Source: Chloroflexi bacterium RBG_16_64_43
Lineage (GTDB): Bacteria; Chloroflexota; Anaerolineae; Anaerolineales; RBG-16-64-43
DNA: 7,945 nucleotides
Direction: 5' to 3'
Assembly (NCBI GenBank): GCA_001796965.1
Contig: MGOA01000097.1
Span: 1-7,945, forward strand
Part shown: in pieces, positions 1 through 5,826 of the stretch
How the letters are laid out: the number at the start of each line of letters is the position of its first letter
How positions within the stretch are numbered: position 1 is the first letter of the stretch
Made by a program: the position numbers and the translations under genes
Notes under the pieces: generated by a model
What the model saw: the letters and a program-made list of their open reading frames with translations, nothing else
What the model was told of the DNA's origin: nothing
Database searches by the model: none

Positions 1-525
1 CGAGTCGTGGCCGGGAATGAGGTCGGTGTACCGTTGCAGCGGATCCCACACGTTGCCGGCGCGCGTCGAGCACACCGAGACGTGGAAGTAACCCGGCTGG
101 CCCCAGGTGGCGGTCGGATCGCGCATGATGCCAATCAGCGACTCCTCCGCCGTCTCGAAGATGGTGGTCAAGCGGGCCGCGTCTTCCTCAGCGCGGCGGC
201 TGTCGCCGGCGCAGGCGCCGTCGGCCGGGTGGTCGATATCCACGCAGGCGCCCGGATTGAACTCGCCGGTCACGGCATAGCGCATCGCCATGCGCGCGGC
301 GTTGTCCACCACCAGGTAGGCTTGGAAAGTGCGTGCGGCATCGATCACCACGAACAACACCATGAGCAGTGCCGGCAGCACCAGCGCAAACTCCACCAAT
401 CCCTGCGCCCGCCGCAGACGTGGGTAGCGCTCGGTGAGCAGGCGCAGCGGGTTGTGCAGGAGCAGCCGGACCCTGGAGGGTGGCGATGTCGACATGGCTT
501 TCCCTGTGGTGAACTGCGTTTGCAT
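1..525 (-). CDS. TadE-like pseudopilin, second paralogue (3' end beyond left edge)
   Basis: Partial gene: 175 codons are visible and the frame runs open off the left edge. It is a TadE-family membrane-anchored pseudopilin-like protein, probably exposed on the outer face of the membrane. A basic N-terminus (YPRLRRAQG) leads into VEFALVLPALL at about residues 44-54, with the conserved TadE Glu at 45, then a hydrophobic segment to about residue 61. The residue before the +1 position of a prepilin-type site would be Ala rather than the usual Gly, so processing is uncertain. From residue 41 to 163 it aligns without gaps to the TadE protein at 2378-831 (about 80 of 123 residues identical by eye), sharing Cys 94, 105 and 152. 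The start at 525 has GGGGA five bases upstream; the ATG at 495 (AGGGA upstream) is an alternative. By analogy the missing part may hold Thr/Pro linkers, but this cannot be seen. Confidence 0.85.
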   Translation of the reverse strand, partial: MQTQFTTGKAMSTSPPSRVRLLLHNPLRLLTERYPRLRRAQGLVEFALVLPALLMVLFVVIDAARTFQAYLVVDNAARMAMRYAVTGEFNPGACVDIDHPADGACAGDSRRAEEDAARLTTIFETAEESLIGIMRDPTATWGQPGYFHVSVCSTRAGNVWDPLQRYTDLIPGHDS

Positions 526-760
526 GAGATCCCCGTAATTAGATGAACTAACTCGAGAAATACCGATACAGAGGCAGCAAGCCTCACCAGGATTCTACGT
601 CCCGCCTTCCACGACGCGCAGACAGGATTCTTGCCGAATAGTTGGGAGAAGCGGGTGCTGGCGCAGTCGAAGGTATCCGGTTTTCGACCTATGCCGCGGC
701 CAGGACGGCCGAGACGTCGTAGTAGGCTGAGCCAAAGAGGGCGTGCTGCAAGTTTCGTGC
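526..760. other. Non-coding gap between the two TadE paralogues
   Basis: No convincing gene lies here; open frames crossing it have no recognisable motif and continue as shadows into the neighbouring genes. It should contain the promoter of the downstream TadE paralogue, since a terminator precedes it, but no good -35/-10 pair was found (best minus-strand candidate TCTAAT just before the start region, without a matching -35). Two small structures are visible: a 6-base inverted repeat GTCGAA/TTCGAC (666-671 and 683-688, 11-base loop), and a 9-base direct repeat CAGGATTCT at 588-596 and 623-631, 35 bases apart. Confidence 0.5.
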
Positions 761-762
761 AA

Positions 763-798
763 GAAAACGAGCACCGGGCCAGCAATCGCTGGCCCGGT
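763..798 (-). terminator. Rho-independent terminator after the Thr/Pro-rich TadE gene
   Basis: A perfect 11-base inverted repeat (773-783 and 788-798, arms ACCGGGCCAGC/GCTGGCCCGGT, loop of four) begins 32 bases past the stop codon of the upstream gene. On the minus strand the stem is followed by GCTCGTTTTC, a short T-rich tract. This fits an intrinsic terminator ending the 4710-831 transcription unit. The T tract is short and interrupted, so efficiency is unknown. Confidence 0.75.
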
Positions 799-830
799 TG
801 GCTTTGGCACGGCTCGCGGCACGGTTCACC

Positions 831-2378
831 TTAGCAGTCGAAGCACTGGGACTCCGTGGCCGTGGGCGGAAGAGTGGGCGTCGGCGTAAACGTCGAGGTC
901 GCGGGAGGCGTGTGGGTCGGCGTATTGGAGGGCGTCTTGGTAAAGGTTGGCGTGAAGGTATTGGAGGGCGTCGGCGTGTTGGAAGGCGTCGGCGTCTCAC
1001 TGGGAGTGTAAGAAGCTGTAGGCGTACGGCTCGGAGTGAAAGTCGCGGTGTTGGTCGGCGTGTTGCTCGGCGTGAAGGTATTGGTCGGCAGCGAGGTATT
1101 GGTCGCTGTTGGCACAGGCGATGGTGTGTAGGTCTTGGTAGGCGTGGGCGTATCCGTAGGAGTCGGTGTCGGCCGGGAGATGCGGAAGGTCTTGGAGGCC
1201 ATGGCCGAGGGGCGCCCGTCGTCGGCCCAGGCCATGGCAAACAGCGTGTAGGTGCCGTTGGCCAGTGCGTTCCATTGCCCTCCGGGCATGCGATTGCAGG
1301 TCACCGCGCCGTTGTAAAGGCAGAAGCGCACCGAGAACTGGTCGTTCACCTCCATCTGCGCGAAGCTCGGGCTGAAGAGCCACATGCGCACGAGGTTAAT
1401 GCCGTCGCCGTTGCCGGTGCCCACCAGCGGATCCCAGGCCTCCGCCTCGAATCGCGTTTCATCGATATCGACCAGAAACGAGCCCGCCACCGGCGGCACG
1501 ATGATATCGATGTGCACCGGCGGCTTGGTCGCGGTGGGTGTCGCGGTTATCGAGGGCGTCAGACTCGGTGTGGGTGTGTTGGAGGCAGTGGGCGTGTTGG
1601 AGGGGGTCGGGGTCTCCGAGGCGGTGGGCGTTGGCGTCGCGCTGGGCGTCTCGCTGGGCGTCGGCGTGTCGGAAGGGATGGGCGTGTTGGAGGGCGTGGC
1701 CGAGGGCAAGGTGATATCCGGCGGCAGGCCGATGATGCGTGACACGCGGAATTGCTCGAGGATGCCGGTGCGATCGGCGTGCAAGGTGAGAGAGGGTGCG
1801 ATGCTCGAGAGGATCGGCATGATGATCGGGTGCTCGTAGGTGACGGCCACCAGCACGCGCGTCGTGCCGAGATCCGGGCTGCCCGGGTCGTCGGCGGGGG
1901 CGCATGTTGCATCATGCCCCGGGCCGCCGTCGCGCCGCAGCATGGGGGTGTAGACATTACCCGGGCGCGAGGAGCACACGGTGACGTTGAAGTACCCCGG
2001 CTCATTCCAGATGGCAGTTGGGTCGCGCAGCAGGCCGGCCGCGGCCTGCTCGGTCAGGTCGTAGATCGACTGCAGGCGCGCGCCGTCCTCTTCGGCGCGG
2101 CGGCTGGTGCCCAGGCACGCCCCATCGGCCGGGAAGTCGATATCCACGCAGTGGCCCGGATCGAAATCGCCGGTGATGGCGAAGCGCATGCCGAAACGCG
2201 CCGCGTTCTGAACGCTGAGCCAAGCCTGGAAGGCGCGCGCCGTCTCGATGATCATGAACAAGGCCATGAGCAGCGCCGGCAGGACGAGCGCGAACTCCGC
2301 CAGCCCTTGGGCCCCCTGCCTGCGGGGGTAGGCGGAGTGACTATTGTCGTGCGATGTGGAGTGCGTCCGTTTCATCAT
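831..2378 (-). CDS. TadE-like protein with two Thr/Pro/Ser linkers and an Ig-like domain
   Basis: 515 residues, much longer than a usual TadE protein (about 150-200). Residues 1-20 are polar/basic; 24-47 (QGLAEFALVLPALLMALF) form the TadE membrane segment with the conserved Glu at 28; the TadE-like ectodomain runs to about 222 with Cys 77, 88, 135 and 159. A Thr/Pro/Ser/Asn linker spans about 224-287, an Ig-like beta-sandwich-like domain about 288-402 (Cys 353 and 361 could form a disulphide; the NGTYTLFAMAWADDG stretch is typical of Ig-like surface domains), and a second linker about 403-509. The protein ends in ESQCFDC. It is probably anchored in the membrane with the linkers holding the Ig-like domain away from the cell, in an adhesion or pilus-related role (inference). 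The frame is open 59 codons further upstream, but that would overlap the VWA gene; the start at 2378 follows GAGGGGAG by 10 bases and matches the paralogue N-terminus. A second ATG follows at 2375. Confidence 0.85.
   Translation of the reverse strand: MMKRTHSTSHDNSHSAYPRRQGAQGLAEFALVLPALLMALFMIIETARAFQAWLSVQNAARFGMRFAITGDFDPGHCVDIDFPADGACLGTSRRAEEDGARLQSIYDLTEQAAAGLLRDPTAIWNEPGYFNVTVCSSRPGNVYTPMLRRDGGPGHDATCAPADDPGSPDLGTTRVLVAVTYEHPIIMPILSSIAPSLTLHADRTGILEQFRVSRIIGLPPDITLPSATPSNTPIPSDTPTPSETPSATPTPTASETPTPSNTPTASNTPTPSLTPSITATPTATKPPVHIDIIVPPVAGSFLVDIDETRFEAEAWDPLVGTGNGDGINLVRMWLFSPSFAQMEVNDQFSVRFCLYNGAVTCNRMPGGQWNALANGTYTLFAMAWADDGRPSAMASKTFRISRPTPTPTDTPTPTKTYTPSPVPTATNTSLPTNTFTPSNTPTNTATFTPSRTPTASYTPSETPTPSNTPTPSNTFTPTFTKTPSNTPTHTPPATSTFTPTPTLPPTATESQCFDC
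852..1172 (-). repeat. Thr/Pro/Ser-coding low-complexity repeat, C-terminal block
   Basis: Degenerate repeats coding for units such as TPTPSNTP, TFTPSNTP and TPTPTDTP over about 107 residues. The DNA shows imperfect units of roughly 18 bases, seen on the plus strand as TTGGAGGGCGTCGGCGTG and variants around 930-1000. The opposite strand yields long Arg/Gly-rich open frames that are artefacts of this composition. Such linkers are known as extended, often O-glycosylated stalks; glycosylation here is inference. Confidence 0.85.
1518..1709 (-). repeat. Thr/Pro/Ser-coding low-complexity repeat, N-terminal block
   Basis: Codes for about 64 residues of TPSNTP, TPSETP and TPTASNTP type units joining the TadE ectodomain to the Ig-like domain. 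It has the same unit vocabulary as the C-terminal block, which suggests the two arose by unit duplication or exchange within the gene. Its length is likely to vary between strains. Confidence 0.85.
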
Positions 2379-2431
2379 GCCTGGGTGGCTCCCCTCGGTG
2401 CAACCCGGCGCCGTTCGCCGTGTCATGGCGG

Positions 2432-4054
2432 TTATTGGGTAATGCGTGTGAAGATGCGCGAGGCGACATCCTCGAAGATCCGATTGAGCTGAGCCCCGGT
2501 GGGCGAGAAGTAGTAGTTGCCGCACCAGGTGCGCGGGTCGGGAACACTGGCGCACAGGTCGGTGCCTGGGTCGAAGTCATCACCTACGGCCGCGACGTAG
2601 CGCAAGAGGCTTGCGCCATAGGCGACGCCCAGCGAGTCGGCCGCCAGCACCTGGCCGCCCAGGCCAATGGCGAACGCTACCGCACCCTGCCCCGGCCGGC
2701 TGCAGCCGGCGGCCGGGCTGGTGGGCGTGCAGCCAACGTAGTCGGCCATGTCGCGGGCGTAATCGTCCGCGTCGTACAGCCCGCTGGCGGTGGTGTGGCG
2801 GGTGATCACGCGGTTGTCGCGGCAGAAGGGATTGACCCAGTCCGGAGCGCCGGCGCTGCCCGGGCAGTAGCCGTAGGGATGGGTCGGCATATCGCGCGAG
2901 GAGGCGTTGGCCGCGCCATCCGTGAGCAGCACGGTGACCCACAGGGCTTCCTCTTTGGGATGATCGTTAAACATCTGCCCGGCCAGGAGCAGCCCGCCGC
3001 CGATGTTGGTCGTCGTGCACGAGCGTGGATCCTGGGCGGCATCGCGGAACATCGGGCATTCGAAGCCGTCGTAGTCTCCGGCCGCATCGTACTTGCGGCA
3101 CGGCCCTTCGCCTGCGCCCAAAGGATCCGGGCAGACATCCGGGTTGTAGATGATCAGGTTATTGATCGCTGCGGCCGCATCCGCCTGGCTGTTGAACCAG
3201 AGCGGATCGCCCACTGCCCATCCCGGCGGGGTCACCACATGCGATCCGAGCGGGGCCCCCTGAAAGCCGTTGGAGAAGTAGACAATGGCCAGACGGTCTT
3301 CTTCATCGGCCGGCGCTTTGTCGAGGATGCGCTGGACGAAGCCGCCCAGATCCGATGGACCCAGCGTGCCTGGGGCGTGGCTGGCGGCAAACTTAACCTC
3401 GGCGAAGGGATGGCAGTCGTTGCCGGGATTGCACTGGGACGGGTCGCGCATGAAATCGTCGGGGAAGGCCCCGTTTTGAGCCGCCGACCCGCCGCGCCCG
3501 TTGCAGTCGTCGGCAACACCGTCCGCGTCGTCGTCGTCCCCGTCTGAACAGGAGCGATCATAGGCCATCGACTCCGAGACGTCGATAGCCAGAACCACGT
3601 CCAGCGAGGCGGCCTCGGCCACCGAGTCGGCGATGATCGGGATGACGTTGATTCCAATCACGGGCAGAAAGGCCATCGGCACGGAGGAGGTGGCGCGAAC
3701 CCGAACCAACTTGCGGGGCGGGGTAGTGCACAGCGAGGCGTCGTGGTGAGGTATGTCGAGCGGCAGGCAGCCCAGCACATCCACCCCTCCCGTGTCGACC
3801 CCATTCATGCGCAATACCTGCAGGGCGGAATTGATCACCTCCGGGCTGTTGATCAGGCGGCCCTCCCGCACCTGAGCGGCCGCCGCGAGCGAGGCGGCAT
3901 CCGTCGCCCGGCGCAGATTGCCCATGCCGATAAAGAACTGGCCGCCATCGATTGCCAGGCCAACGAACGCCAGCAGCCCGATGAACGCCATGGCGATCAA
4001 GATCAGCGCTTGACCCGGTTGGCGATTCCTTGACCGTTTTGACAACCGCATCAT
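2432..4054 (-). CDS. TadG-like protein with von Willebrand factor A domain
   Basis: 540 residues. Residues 14-37 (GQALILIAMAFIGLLAFVGLAIDG) form the N-terminal membrane segment of the TadG-like (Flp pilus assembly) family, followed by the typical LRRATDAASLAAAAQV stretch at about 47-62. A VWA domain begins near 152 (LDVVLAIDVSES). Its metal-ion-dependent adhesion site is recognisable: Asp158, Ser160 and Ser162 (DVSES), a Thr near 349 in TTNIGGGL, and Asp379 in LLTDGAAN. The VWA fold is stretched by large Cys-rich insertions, including an Asp-rich calcium-loop-like segment at about 169-184, and it runs to the C-terminus (NRIFEDVASRIF). It is probably membrane-anchored with the VWA domain outside, binding partners through Mg/Ca. 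The start at 4054 has GAGG six bases upstream, and that GAGG overlaps the stop of the preceding tadE-like gene, implying coupling; an ATG at 4066 overlapping the stop as ATGA is the alternative. Confidence 0.88.
   Translation of the reverse strand: MMRLSKRSRNRQPGQALILIAMAFIGLLAFVGLAIDGGQFFIGMGNLRRATDAASLAAAAQVREGRLINSPEVINSALQVLRMNGVDTGGVDVLGCLPLDIPHHDASLCTTPPRKLVRVRATSSVPMAFLPVIGINVIPIIADSVAEAASLDVVLAIDVSESMAYDRSCSDGDDDDADGVADDCNGRGGSAAQNGAFPDDFMRDPSQCNPGNDCHPFAEVKFAASHAPGTLGPSDLGGFVQRILDKAPADEEDRLAIVYFSNGFQGAPLGSHVVTPPGWAVGDPLWFNSQADAAAAINNLIIYNPDVCPDPLGAGEGPCRKYDAAGDYDGFECPMFRDAAQDPRSCTTTNIGGGLLLAGQMFNDHPKEEALWVTVLLTDGAANASSRDMPTHPYGYCPGSAGAPDWVNPFCRDNRVITRHTTASGLYDADDYARDMADYVGCTPTSPAAGCSRPGQGAVAFAIGLGGQVLAADSLGVAYGASLLRYVAAVGDDFDPGTDLCASVPDPRTWCGNYYFSPTGAQLNRIFEDVASRIFTRITQ
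3503..3550 (-). other. Asp-rich calcium-loop-like insert within the VWA domain
   Basis: Codes for CSDGDDDDADGVADDC, residues 169-184 of the TadG-like protein, seven residues after the DVSES motif. The spacing DxDxDGxxDD and the flanking cysteines resemble a thrombospondin type 3 or EF-hand-like calcium loop. Calcium binding is inferred from the pattern only. It sits near the metal site of the VWA domain. Confidence 0.5.
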
Positions 4055-4060
4055 GGAGGA

Positions 4061-4066
4061 CCTCAT
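4061..4066 (-). promoter_or_regulatory. Shine-Dalgarno overlapping the tadE-like stop codon
   Basis: On the minus strand, ATGAGG contains the TGA stop of the upstream tadE-like gene (4065-4063) and a GAGG (4064-4061) exactly six bases before the ATG at 4054. The upstream tadE-like gene has the same GAGG-N6-ATG layout (GAGG at 4720-4717, ATG at 4710). This supports the chosen starts and translational coupling between the two genes. Confidence 0.7.
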
Positions 4067-4710
4067 GGGGTGGAGGTGGGCTCGGCCGACACCAGGGGCA
4101 TGACGGTGTGCAAGTGCAGAAGAACTGGGTTCGGCAGGAAGGCCGTGATCCACGGCAGGGCCAGCACCTGGTCGTAGTGATACCAGATCTCAACCAGCAG
4201 CACCCCCGTGCTGGGAGCTCCGGCTTGCACCATCGAATTAATGTCCGCCGTGGTGAAGTCGGAGGCCAGGTTCCCGAAGTAGGAGAAGCCCGCTTCGCCA
4301 AAGGCGGGCGGGAAACGGGTCACCCCCACGGTCGCCTCGATCGAGAAGGCAGACACAATGACATCGTCGCGGGCCATATCCAGGAGCACGACCGGCTGTT
4401 CATTGCCCAGTTCGCGCATCACCAGGCACGCGGTCTGGCCAAAGAAATCCGTGAAATGAGGAAAAGAGACAGCGCCCACATCGCACGCCGTGTCGGGAAA
4501 GGTGGCCGTGAACAGGCTGTCGGAAGAGAAGCGCGCCGCATTGCGCACCGCGTCGAGCAGGATCAGGTAGCGATTCAAGAGAAACCCGAACTCCACCAGC
4601 CCGGACAGCAAGAGTAGGAGAACGGGCAAAAGCAGAGCCGTTTCAACCAGGCTCTGCGCGCGGGCGCGACGAGATGTACGAACGGTTCGGGCGCGAGGGA
4701 TGGGCGACAT
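4063..4710 (-). CDS. TadE-like pseudopilin, first gene of the cluster
   Basis: 215 residues, close to the usual TadE length. The basic stretch RTSRRARAQS is followed by LVETALLLPVLLLLLSGLVEFG at about 21-42, giving the TadE membrane segment with the conserved Glu at 23. Then NRYLILLDAVRNAARFSSD and an ectodomain with Cys 76 and 95, and near the end GVLLVEIWYHYDQVLALPW (169-187), a hydrophobic strand region seen in TadE proteins. As with the other two TadE proteins here, the residue before the possible +1 is Ala, not Gly. It is less similar to those two than they are to each other. The start at 4710 is preferred because GAGG lies six bases upstream; a TTG at 4722 is in frame but less likely. 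Its stop is next to the VWA gene start, so the two probably form an operon; the role is probably a minor pilin-like subunit. Confidence 0.87.
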   Translation of the reverse strand: MSPIPRARTVRTSRRARAQSLVETALLLPVLLLLLSGLVEFGFLLNRYLILLDAVRNAARFSSDSLFTATFPDTACDVGAVSFPHFTDFFGQTACLVMRELGNEQPVVLLDMARDDVIVSAFSIEATVGVTRFPPAFGEAGFSYFGNLASDFTTADINSMVQAGAPSTGVLLVEIWYHYDQVLALPWITAFLPNPVLLHLHTVMPLVSAEPTSTP

Positions 4711-4728
4711 TCCGCACCTCAATCGTGA

Positions 4729-4734
4729 AGTCTA
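4729..4734 (-). promoter_or_regulatory. Possible -10 box of the tad-like cluster
   Basis: TAGACT on the minus strand matches four of six bases of TATAAT and would start a transcript near 4722, leaving a leader of about 12 bases that contains the GAGG ribosome site. No good -35 is found at 16-18 bases, so an activator might be needed. This is a weak call. Confidence 0.25.
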
Positions 4735-4771
4735 ATGGAAAGCGGCCGATTCTCCTACGATTCCGTTGTTG

Positions 4772-4801
4772 CCTGTCACGCCATTTTCACCCTGTTTTCA
4801 C
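4772..4801. repeat. Three TCAC motifs at 11-base period upstream of the tad-like cluster
   Basis: On the plus strand the octamers CCTGTCAC (4772-4779), ATTTTCAC (4783-4790) and GTTTTCAC (4794-4801) follow each other at exactly 11 bases, which puts them on one face of the helix. They lie about 40-70 bases upstream of the weak -10 candidate, a position suited to an activator. The rest of the 218-base gap between mutM and the tad-like cluster (4711-4928) is GC-rich and shows no gene. Confidence 0.45.
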
Positions 4802-4928
4802 TCCTGGAGGACGCCGCTTTCCTTGCGCTTGAGGTGCACCGGATATGGCTGGGGTGCGGACCTGCGCCCCGCGGGTGGCGCGGCCCGAGGCCCAGCGCGG
4901 TTCGGTCGGCGGGCGTGCCGAGTGCGAC

Positions 4929-5762
4929 CTACCTGCGCCGTGGCCGAAGAGGCTGGCAGCTCGGGCAGAAATGGGTTGAACGCTGGCCGACCAGGATGCG
5001 CCGGATGGGTGTGCCACACACCGGGCATGGCTCGCCGGTTCGGGCGTAAACCCGGAAATGGTTCTGGAAACCTCCCCCGCGATAGACCCAGTCGATGCTT
5101 GCACCGTGATGGCGCAACCCACTGCGCAGTGCGGCACGCACGGCGCGCCACAGCCGCCAAGTTTCGTCTGGGCTCAGGCGGTGACTGGCACGCAATGGGT
5201 GAAGCCGGGCGCGGTGTAGCGCCTCGTCGGCGTAGATATTGCCGATGCCCGCCAGAAAGGTCTGGTCGAGCAGTAAAGGTTTAAGCCGGCGACGGTGCCG
5301 CGCGAGGCGAGCACCCAACACGGCGGCATCGAAGGCAGGGTCCAGCGGTTCTGGGCCGAGGTCCGCTAACACCGTGTGCGCATCCTCCACCAGCCAGACC
5401 CGGCCGAAGCGGCGTGGATCATTGAAACGCAGGTCGTGGCCCGAGGCGGTGTGCAAGAGGGTCAGGTCGTGCTTCTCCAGCGGTGCGTCGGAGGCCGCCA
5501 TACGCAGGTCACCGCTCATGCGCAGGTGAATCAGCAGTGTGTGGCGATCGAGATCGAGCACCAGGAATTTTCCGCGTCGGCCGATGGCCCGCACCCTCTG
5601 CCCGCGCACCTGCTCCTCGAACTCAAGCGCGCTCGGCTGAGCGATGTGGCGCGGCCAGCGCAGCGTGGCCCTCACCAGAGTCTCGCCCACGAGCGGCAGG
5701 CCGACCTCGCCGGCGCGCCGCAGACTCTCGGCGATCGTTTCAACTTCGGGAAGTTCGGGCAT
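4929..5762 (-). CDS. mutM: Formamidopyrimidine-DNA glycosylase (Fpg/MutM)
   Basis: 277 residues, normal length. A bifunctional base-excision repair enzyme: it removes 8-oxoguanine and formamidopyrimidines and cleaves the abasic site by beta/delta elimination. The N-terminus MPELPEVE gives the catalytic Pro (Pro2, position 1 after Met removal) and Glu3; Lys65 in RRGKFL corresponds to the conserved damage-pocket lysine; NDPRRFGR (114-121) and GIGNIYADEALHRARLHP (172-189) are family signatures, the latter in the helix-two-turn-helix domain. The C-terminal zinc finger is complete (Cys 246, 249, 266, 269), with the DNA-contacting Arg261 in GQRSTHF. The start codon must be 5762, because the catalytic Pro has to follow Met directly. 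It is divergent from the PfkB kinase gene 64 bases away and has its own TATAAT at 5789-5784; no clear terminator was found after its TAG. Confidence 0.97.
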   Translation of the reverse strand: MPELPEVETIAESLRRAGEVGLPLVGETLVRATLRWPRHIAQPSALEFEEQVRGQRVRAIGRRGKFLVLDLDRHTLLIHLRMSGDLRMAASDAPLEKHDLTLLHTASGHDLRFNDPRRFGRVWLVEDAHTVLADLGPEPLDPAFDAAVLGARLARHRRRLKPLLLDQTFLAGIGNIYADEALHRARLHPLRASHRLSPDETWRLWRAVRAALRSGLRHHGASIDWVYRGGGFQNHFRVYARTGEPCPVCGTPIRRILVGQRSTHFCPSCQPLRPRRR

Positions 5763-5783
5763 GATTTCTCGCAGCGTGCAGCG

Positions 5784-5789
5784 ATTATA
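5784..5789 (-). promoter_or_regulatory. Probable -10 box of mutM
   Basis: A perfect TATAAT on the minus strand. Transcription would start near 5777, giving a leader of about 15 bases before the mutM ATG. The -35 region is poor (TGAGGC at 17 bases). The divergent kinase -10 box is only 25 bases away, so RNA polymerase probably cannot occupy both promoters at once. Confidence 0.6.
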
Positions 5790-5814
5790 ACGGGACGAGG
5801 AGTGATGCCTCAGG

Positions 5815-5820
5815 TATAAT
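5815..5820 (+). promoter_or_regulatory. Probable -10 box of the kinase-parA-parB operon (leaderless)
   Basis: A perfect TATAAT whose last base is six bases before the GTG start at 5827. Transcription starting about seven bases after the box would begin at the GTG itself, leaving no leader and no ribosome-binding site. The -35 region (GGGACG at 17 bases) is not canonical. An imperfect inverted repeat GAGG-N7-CCTC (5797-5811) lies between the two divergent boxes and could be an operator (inference). Confidence 0.6.
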
Positions 5821-5826
5821 CTTCGC

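Noticed and set aside
345..785. Minus-strand 146-codon frame across the gap between the TadE paralogues
   Set aside because: It starts within the terminator hairpin, overlaps the second TadE gene in another frame and resembles nothing recognisable.
852..1172. The repeat blocks as a possible CRISPR or non-coding satellite array
   Set aside because: Units are short, degenerate, without spacers, and stay in frame as Thr/Pro/Ser codons of an intact gene.
798..1742. Plus-strand open frame coding for an Arg/Gly-rich protein
   Set aside because: It is the complement of the Thr/Pro/Ser repeat DNA; the minus-strand frame has TadE and Ig-like domains and a proper terminator.
2379..2555. Longer N-terminus for the linker-bearing TadE protein
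   Set aside because: It would overlap the end of the VWA gene by more than 100 bases, and its residues do not resemble the N-terminus of the paralogue; the start at 2378 has a ribosome site.
2354..3547. Plus-strand 397-codon open frame opposite the VWA gene
   Set aside because: No domain features; the opposite frame contains the full VWA metal-site motifs and a well-placed ribosome site.
4861..4885. GC-rich inverted repeat after mutM as a terminator
   Set aside because: The stem is short (about five bases) and no T tract follows on the minus strand.
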